From positions 180,418-244,417 of the forward strand of contig NMRB01000185.1 of the NCBI GenBank assembly GCA_002633025.1: 64,000 bases of DNA. Reading direction: 5' to 3'. The notes under the pieces were generated by a model. The model had not been told where the DNA came from and ran no database searches. It saw only the letters and a list, made by a program, of their open reading frames with translations. The number at the start of each line of letters is the position of its first letter. Position 1 is the stretch's first letter. This DNA comes from Notospermus geniculatus (lineage: Eukaryota; Nemertea; Pilidiophora; Heteronemertea; Lineidae). A program made the position numbers and the translations under genes. Shown here piece after piece: positions 56,765-64,000 of this stretch.

Positions 56765-57735
56765 CCTTCAAAAGGGCATGTTCTTTTTCGGAACATTTTT
56801 CCCAACTAATTTTTCATTTAGTTGCAGTTGTTTGATTTTCATGATAACTTCAGGTATAATGTTTTATAATGTGAACTACATAATCATGAAAGAAAATGTG
56901 ACATTAGTTTCATTAATTAGGAAAACAAAGAGCATTTGCAAAATGTCTGAAATCAGCATGAAAACAGTGAAATTATTCCCTAATGTTTGTTGTACTGGGA
57001 GAGTAATGGTATTATTTATCATTCATCATAGAGTCATTACTAAACATATTGGTTTTGCTGAAATATTTGCAAAAAATGTGTGACTTTCTTCATTTCTGGA
57101 CCCCTATTTATGTGGGGGGCGAACAGAACAGCACATCTAGGCCTGTCCGATTTGAATGGAATGCTGTGGTAAAGATTATTGTCAATATCATTGAAGTGGT
57201 TTGTTGGTGTTGCATAAGGTCATAAAAGGGAAACTTGAATTTGACGTCCCACCGATCACATAAGCCTACCCACATGTCATGGTTGATTATACATGTTGTA
57301 ACTGATATTGATCACAATCTTTACCACAGCATTCCATTCAAATCTGACAGGCCTAGATGTGCTGTTCTGTTCTCCCCCCACATAAATAGGGGTGCAGAAA
57401 TGAAGAAAATCACAGATTTTATGCAAATATTTCAGCAAAACCAATATGTTCAGTAATGATTTTATGATGAATGATAAATAATACCATTACTCTCCCAGTA
57501 CAACAAATATTAGGGAATAATTTCACTGCTTCCATGCTGATTTCAGACATTTTGCAAATGCTCTTTGTTTTCCTAATTAATGAAACTAATGTCACATTTT
57601 TCTTTCATGATTATGTAGTTCACATTATAAAATATTATACCTGAAGTTATCATGAAAATCAAACAGCTGCAACTAAATGAAAATTTAGTTGGGAAAAATG
57701 TTCCGAAAAAGAACATGCCCTTTAGTGTGATTTTA
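56765..57735. mobile_element. Fold-back element in HECT intron
   Basis: Arms of about 350 bp: AGGGCATGTTCTTTTTCGGA at the left and its complement at the right (gaacatgccct). The arms differ by a few bases, so the element is not brand new. Confidence 0.75.
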
Positions 57736-57777
57736 AAAACTTACTAGCACAGACTAGCTGTGAAACTGGGAGTCTTA

Positions 57778-58240
57778 GGCCACACTTTTTTTATTCCTTG
57801 TTTCGCGGGCCCGCCGCTAGGTGAAAATAGGACAATGAAAAAAAAATTATTTGGGGGGGTTCACGAGCCCGCCGCTCCAAAAACTTGCCAAAATGGAAAA
57901 AAATAAAAATTTATTTTTATTTTTATTCCGCCCGCCGCTCAGGTGTCTGAGACCGAAAATACACTTTTCCAAATTATGACTTTTGTTAGATTTACCGTCC
58001 GATTCATACGTGGTTTCTGACAGTTCAAGCTTCGGTACATTGGTGTTTGGGTTTGGGTAGGCCTATTCCAATTGACCCTTTATTGTGGAATAAAATTTTA
58101 TTTTTTTCTTCTCCTCCGCTTTTCAGAGAACTTGGATACTTTTCGAGAAATCAAAAATAAAATTTTTATTTTTTTCCCGCCCCCCTCTGATGGAGGTGCT
58201 GAGAAAAAGCTCGCGAAACAAGGAATAAAAAAGCGTGGCC
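57778..58240. mobile_element. TIR element GGCCACACTTTTTTTATTCC, TTA duplication
   Basis: Ends 'ggccacactttttttattcc' and complement, then 'ttgtttcgcg'. TTA is on both sides (57775-77, 58241-43). The middle repeats 'cgcccgccgct' and 'aaaatttttattt'. In the same HECT intron. Confidence 0.8.
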
Positions 58241-59804
58241 TTATGGATACAAAATGCAATTTTTTTGTTAGATTATGTTCAAACAATTTTGACGTTTATT
58301 TCGACGTTTATGTACTCACATTGCTGCAATGATCTCCTCCACAACTGACTCATCTACTTTTGGTAGATTTGGTGTACCGGTGGATTGTTGTGGCTCTTGC
58401 GTGCCTTGTGGCTCCATAGGACTTCCAAGCTCTGGTGGTGTGCTTGCACGTGCAAGCTCTGGTGGTGTGCTCGCACTTCCAAGCTATGGTGGTGTGCTTG
58501 CACGTGCAAGCTCTGCTGGTGTGCTTGCAGGTTCTGGTAGCTCAATTATGTCATCACTGTCATCATCATCAGCATCTAATAATGAGACCGTTCTCTGTAT
58601 GTGGAGCAGAAAAAAAGTTTTGAAATGAGGGAAAAGTCTTTTATTTAATAAACTGAAAAACAACATAAGGCCAAAATTTATTATTATTGTATTAGCACAC
58701 TTACCGTACAGACCGCAATGTGGTCCCTCATCTGATTGATTCCAATGACTTCCAAGCAGTTCCTGCATAATTCCTGTTCCTCTGTGGTCTCAGAGGCACT
58801 GTTGGCTGGTGGTTGTATGTCCTCTTGCATTGGCCGCAAGTAAAGTCTTGTGTTACTTGAGGCCGCAAGAGTGAACAGTTTTTCCGCTGCAAATGAACCG
58901 ACCTGCACCACGCCAAGGCACGTGCGGCTTCCTTCCCGCACACGGAGGACCTCAAATCCTCCGCCATTCTCGAGATGTGGAAAAGCCCTGGAAAAGAAAT
59001 TAATTGCAGTAGGCCTTGTATCCATGCATGTGCCTCTGTATGATAAGATGTGTACCACAACAAAATGACGATGAGTTGGCAAGCTCTTGAAGACAATGGC
59101 TGGAAGTGCCCAAAGTCTCTTTAGAAACATTTCACAAGGCTCACTTTGGAGTTTTGGATCTGATCTAATTCATAGGAATACAGTTACATTTCGTTACACA
59201 CCTATACAGTTTTAATTTAACATCAGCAGCCGATTCTCCATGGGAAAAGTGGATTTTTCTCTCCCCGAGACCAATGTCATACAACTCAGACTTTTCTCTG
59301 GCTGAGGGCACAAAACTGGCATCTTTCCTACCCAGGCAAATAAACCACCGCCCGAATTCTCTAGATGCTGAAATGAATGAATGTTGAAGGAATGAAGATA
59401 CATGTATGTACATTAGTTCAAGGACCATGAACCTAAAGATTAGATGAGATGTATCAGTTAAATCATCACTTTGATGTGAAATAGTTACACTCACTGCACA
59501 GTCTAACTTTCTCTTCGGGGATCTGGAGGGCCCCACAGGGGGCCTACGCACCTCCAGTGGCGTCCTTTTACTCCTTTGGGAAGGGGTCGAAATTGGCATT
59601 TTGGTGATTCTCATCTGACATTTTGTCACAATAAAATTTCGTTAGAATTTGACTTTGATGAAGTTCTTTGGTTGCATCCCGACGGCGTATGGATCAAAAT
59701 GAGAGAACTTTGAAGGGTGCATTAGGAAGCTCTCTTGCCGGGCATGCGCCTGCAACCAGTCCCGTTCTTATCTCAGGGGTTTTAGACCCTCTAGACACAA
59801 AGTA

Positions 59805-60170
59805 AGTTATCCGACAAAGTGTACAATAAAATGTCAGTTGTTGAGTTAGGGTTAGGTGGTTGGGGCAACTCAACTAGGCCCGATTTTCAATGAACTGGCG
59901 TCTGCCCCTAGGGCCTGGCCAGGCCTTCTCTCCCTCACGTGCTCGGTGCAAAAGCTCTGCTTTCTCAGGTGCAGATGAAATTTCAATGTGCTTATCCGAC
60001 AAAGTGTACAATAAAATGTCAGTTGTTGAGTTAGGGTTAGGTGGTTAGGGCAACTCAACTAGGCCCGATTTTCAATCAACTGGCGTCAGCCCGTAGGGCC
60101 TGGCCAGGCCTTCTCTCCCTCACATGCTCGTTGCAAACACTCTGCTTCTTCAGGTGTAGTTCAAGTCGCT
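59805..60170. repeat. Tandem duplication of about 180 bp
   Basis: Two copies (about 59808-59980 and 59990-60165) begin 'cttatccgacaaagtgtaca' and include 'gagttagggttaggtgg', 'ggcctggccaggcc' and 'tgctcggtgcaaa'. The first 12 bases are the unit that later dominates the satellite at 61.2-64 kb. Two TTAGGG words occur per copy by chance or as interstitial telomere-like sequence. Confidence 0.7.
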
Positions 60171-60399
60171 CATCTTATTGGCCTAAGTTGTGCTCTTGTC
60201 CGACAATTTGTGCACTGTCCTGTTTTCATAAAAATGGGTACTTAAAGCTGCCCTGTATTGATTGACTAATACTTTATGGATATTTTCAAAATGTTATTAG
60301 AGTGCAGGGTAAAGGTCTCAAAACCGAAAATGCTTGCCCGACACGTACTTTAGAGAATCAAGGCCTAGGCTTCAGGGCATTGACGTCGAGAATCGCGGC

Positions 60400-61140
60400 G
60401 ATGATTGCCCCCTGTCACGGGGCCCCCCGAGATTGGCGACGTCAGGGCCGCATTCGGCCCCTAAGCGCTCCCCGTGGCCTCGGTTGTCTCCGGCGACCCG
60501 GGGCCCCGTCAGCAGTTACGGAGCCCCACTTATCCGGACCGTCGTGACGGCATTTGGTCCCGTAAGTGCTCCCGTGGCTTCGGTTGTCTCCGGCAACCCG
60601 GGGGGGCCGTCACCAGTCTCGGGGCCCCCGTGATTGGGGCCGTCAGGACCGCATTCAGTCCCGTAAGTGCTCCCCGTGGTTTCGGTTGTCTCCGAGGGCC
60701 GTCAGGACCGCATTCAGTCCCGTAGGTGCTCCCCGTGGTTTCGGTTCTCTCCGGCGACCCGGGGCCCCCGTCACCAGTCTCGGGGCCCCCGTGATCGGGG
60801 CCGTCAGGACCGCATTTAGTCCCGTAAGTGCTCCCGTGGTTTCGGTTGTCTCCGACGTCCCTGGGGCCCCGTCACCAGTCACGGGGCCCCCGTGATCGGG
60901 GCCGTCAGGACCGCATTCAGTCCCGTAAGTGCTCCCTTTGGTTTCGGTTGTCTCCGGCGACCCGGGGCCCCGTCACCAGTCACGGGGCCCCCGTGATCGG
61001 GGCCGTCAGGACCGCATTCAGTCCCGTAAATGCTCCCCGTGGTTTCGGTTGTCCCGGCGACCCTGGGGCCCCGTCATCAGTCACGGGGCCCCCGTGATCG
61101 GGGCCGTCGTGAGCGCATTCGGTCCCCAAGTGCTCCCCTT
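60400..61140. repeat. GC-rich satellite, monomer about 100 bp
   Basis: About seven monomers with 'gaccgcattcagtcccgtaa', 'tcggttgtctccggcgaccc' and 'tcacggggcccccgtgatcg', the last a GC palindrome. One monomer (60675-60734) is shortened. All long frames here are by-products of the repeat and are open in several frames. Confidence 0.9.
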
Positions 61141-61219
61141 TGACTGTTGATTGGCTGCTCCGCTCCTCCTTTCTCTTCTAATCCCATATAGGAGATGTAC
61201 AGAAATTTCATTCAGAATG

Positions 61220-64000
61220 TTGCATTTAAATAATGTTGTCTTATCCGACAAATTGTGCATCTTTCTGTGCGCGTTTGACTTAGTGCAGTATAATAATATT
61301 GACTTATCCGACAAATTGTGCATCTTCCTGTGACTTATCCGACAAATTGTGCATCTTCCTGTGCACGTTTGACTTATTGCACTGAAATGGTCTTCGGTAT
61401 CTCCGGCAACTCAGGGCGGGACAGGAGCCCCCGCGATCACGTGAGTAAGGACCGCATTTTCTTCCTTAAATGCTCCCCGTGGCGTGGGTTTTCTCCATCA
61501 TCTCAGGGCGGGTGTGTAGCCACGAGCTTAGGGACGTCAGGGCCGCATTCGGTCCCTAAGCGCTCCCGTGGCCTCGGTTTTCCCCGATAGCCCAGGGCAA
61601 GCCCAGTGCCCCCGAGATCACGGGAGTCAGGACCGCATTCTCTCCCCTAAACGCTCACTGTGGCTCCGGTTTTCGTCGGTAGCCCAGGGCCGCTCTGGAG
61701 AAACAGAGATCACGGGAATCGGGATGGCTGGTCTTATCCGACAAGTTGTGCATTGTCCTGTGAACTTTCGCCTTATCCGACACATTGTACACCTTATCCG
61801 ACAAATTGTGCATCTTCTTGTTCACGTTTGACTTAGTGCACTGTAATAATATTGTCTTATCCGACAAATTGTGCATCTTCCTGTGCACGTTTGACTTATT
61901 GCCCTGAAATGGTCTTCGGTTACTCCGGCAACTCAGGGCGGGACAGGAGCCCCGCGATCACGTGAGTAAGGACCGCATTTTCTTCCTTAAATGCTCCCCG
62001 TGGTGTTGGTTTTCTCCATCATCTCAGGGCGGGTTTGTAGCCACGAGCTTACGGACGTCAGGGCCGCATTCGGTCCCTAAGCGCTCCCGTGGCCTCGGTT
62101 TTCCCCGGTAGCCCAGGGCAAGTCCGGAGCCCCAGAGATCACGGTAATGATGACCGCATTCTCTCCCCTAAATGCTGCCGTGGCTTCGGTTTTCTCCGGC
62201 AGCCCAGAGCCGCACTGGAGAAACCGAGATCACGGTGTCAGGATGGCATTCTCTCCCCTAAGCTATCCCCGTGACTTCGGTTTTCTCCGGCAGCCCAGGG
62301 CGGGTCAGGAGCCCCGGAGATCACGGGAAACATGACCGCATTCTCTCCCCTAAACGTTGCCGTGGCTTCGGTTTTCTCCGGCAGCCCAGCGTCGCTCTGG
62401 AGAAACCGAGATCATGGTTGTCAGGATGGCATTCTCTCCCCTAAGCTATCCCCGTGACTTCGGTTTTCTCCGGCAGCCCAGGGCCGGTCAGGAGCCCCGG
62501 AGATCACGGTAATGATGACCGCATTCTCTCCCCTAAACGCTCACCGTGGCTTCGGTTTTCTTCGGTAGCCCAGAGCCGCCCTTGAGAAACCGAGATCACG
62601 GGTGTCAGGATGGCATTCTCTCCCCTAAGCTATCACCGTGGCTTCGGTTTTCTCCGGCAGCCCAGGGCGGGTCAGGAGCCCCGGCGATCACGGGAAACAT
62701 GACCGCATTCTCTCCCCTAAATGCTGCCGTGGCTTCGGTTTTCTCCGGCAGCCCAGGGCCACTCTGGAGAGACCGAGATCACGGGAGTCAGGATGGCTGG
62801 TCTTATCCGACAATTTGTGCATTGTCCTGTGCACTTTCGCCTTATCCGACACATTGTACACCTTATCCGACAAATTGTGCATCTTCCTGTTCACGTTTGA
62901 CTTAGTGCACTGTAATAATATTGTCTTATCCGACAAATTGTGCATCTTCCTGTGCACGTTTGACTTATTGCCCTGAAATGGTCTTCGGTTACTCCGGCAA
63001 CTCAGGGCGGGACAGGAGCCCCCGCGATCACGTGAGTAAGGACCGCATTTTCTTCCTTAAATGCTCCCCGTGGCGTCGGTTTTCTCCATCATCTCAGGGC
63101 GGGTTTGTAGCCACGAGCTTAGGGACGTCAGGGCCGCATTCGGTCCCTAAACGCTCCCGTGGCTTCGGTTTTCCCCGGTAGCCCAGGGCAAGTCCGGAGC
63201 CCCCGAGATCATGGTAATGATGACCGCATTCTCTCCCCTAAATGCTGCCGTGGCTTCGGTTTTCTCCGGCAGCCCAGGGCCGCTCTGGAGAGACCGAGAT
63301 CACGGGAGTCAGGATGGCTGGTCTTATCCGACAATTTGTGCATTGTCCTGTGCACTTTCGCCTTAACCGACACATTGTACACCTTATCCGACAAATTGTG
63401 CATCTTCCTGTTCACGTTTGACTTAGTGCACTGTAATAATATTGTCTTATCCGACAAATTGTGCATCTTCCTGTGCACGTTTGACTTATTGTCCTGAAAC
63501 GGTCTTCGGTTACTCCGGCAACTCAGGGCGGGACAGGAGCCCCCGCGATCACGTGAGTAAGGACCGCATTTTCTTCCTTAAATGCTCCCCGTGGCGTCGG
63601 ATTTCTCCATCATCTCAGGGCGGGTTTGTAGCCACGAGCTTAGGGACGTCAGGGCCGCATTCGGTCCCTAAACGCTCCCGTGGCTTCGGTTTTCCCGGTA
63701 GCCCAGGGCAAGTCCGGAGCCCCCGAAATCATGGTAATGATGACCGCATTCTCTCCCCTAAATGCCGCCGTGGCTTCGGTTTTCTCCGGCAGCCCAGGGC
63801 CGCCCTGGAGAAACCGAGATCACGGGAGTCAGGATGGCTGGTCTTATCCGACAAGTTGTGCATTGTCCTGTGCACTTTCGCCTTATCCGACAAATTGTGC
63901 ATCTACGTTTTACTTATCCGACAAATTGTGCATCTTCCTGTGCACGTTTGACTTATTGCACTGAAATGGTCTTCGGTTTCTCCGGCAACTCAGGGCGGGT
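61220..64000. repeat. Composite satellite with higher-order repeat
   Basis: Two monomer kinds alternate: 91-bp GC-rich units (tcggttttctccggcagccc ... accgcattctctcccctaa) and AT-richer units of 40-60 bp starting CTTATCCGACAAATTGTGCA. From about 62.8 kb the pattern repeats as a block of about 520 bp (compare 62800, 63322, 63840). It runs off the window end. Confidence 0.9.

Larger units (their letters stand above)
54843..59614 (-). pseudogene. HECT-domain E3 ubiquitin ligase, element-linked, with in-frame TAG
   Basis: Exons: 59614-59495 (possible first), 59367-59202, 58987-58705, 58594-58320, 56646-56258, 56068-55935, 55520-55409, 55141-54843. All joins fit in phase except the first to second, which I could not resolve. 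N-terminal part: AFPHLENGGGFEVLRV and a short Cys/His pattern CRNCLEVIGINQMRDHIAVC. Then an acidic stretch and repeats of ELARASTPP/ELGSASTPP. The HECT domain has QGGPRREFLSILWKRLV, CLLQGGPPPA, FITGLQ and the catalytic STCLNVLILP. Cys in that motif would carry ubiquitin. A TAG at 58486-58484 falls where the other repeats have GAG (PPEL). Unless this exon is skipped or the base is a sequencing error, the HECT part is not made. The stop lies 42 bp from the convergent integrase stop. Confidence 0.75.

Noticed and set aside
59495-59629. Confident first exon of the HECT gene
   Set aside because: The frame from ATG at 59614 reaches a good GTGAGT donor in phase 0, but the next exon needs phase 1. 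Kept only as possible.
59846-60040. Telomere repeat array (TTAGGG)
   Set aside because: Only two adjoining words per copy within a larger unique repeat.
60302-63964. Many open frames of 60-170 codons in the GC-rich satellite
   Set aside because: Several frames are open at once on both strands and follow the repeat period. Low stop density comes from GC content.

Overview
The window looks like nuclear DNA of a marine invertebrate, most likely a deuterostome (amphioxus, hemichordate or echinoderm). Genes have GT-AG introns, there are several N gaps, intergenic DNA is packed with inverted-repeat transposons and minisatellites, and the genes are metazoan (ninjurin, Cys-loop receptor, HECT ligase). 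I cannot name the species from sequence alone.

Layout. (1) 0-3 kb: a decayed LINE tail and repeats. (2) 3.4-35.3 kb: a minus-strand tandem array of eight ninjurin-like genes (called N1-N8 here), one of them a fragment. Each is rebuilt as a tiny first exon (10-13 codons ending in a GTATGG donor) plus one large exon holding the N-terminal helices, TM1, a long hypervariable linker and TM2. Units fall into types A (N2, N6), B (N3, N7; N1 is B-like), C (N4) and D (N5, N8). The order A-B-C-D then A-B-D implies a block duplication of about 20 kb. A minisatellite lies downstream (3') of each gene. (3) On the opposite strand, head-to-head with the ninjurin genes of A and D units, sit copies of a 79-bp signal-peptide exon. 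They match in sequence and phase the first exon of a nicotinic acetylcholine receptor (nAChR) alpha-type gene. (4) 36.65-48.98 kb: that receptor gene, with exons in canonical nAChR sizes and phases and its introns full of transposons. (5) 48.98-59.6 kb: an integrase (rve/DDE) gene on + and a HECT E3 ligase gene on -, convergent with stops 42 bp apart. This resembles a two-gene mobile element. (6) 59.8-64 kb: GC-rich tandem satellites.

Main points. The receptor reading frame runs without a stop from the middle of transmembrane helix M4 into the helix-turn-helix exon of the integrase gene. All twelve exons I can place join in frame (772 codons), so this is either a receptor-integrase fusion or a receptor broken by the insertion. 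The ninjurin array carries an unusual enlargement of the short TM1-TM2 loop. It grows by in-frame tandem repeats that differ between sister copies whose flanks are nearly identical. The HECT gene has an in-frame TAG inside a repeated coding segment.

Exon boundaries, frames and pairings were worked out by eye. Family calls rest on remembered motifs, not on database searches.
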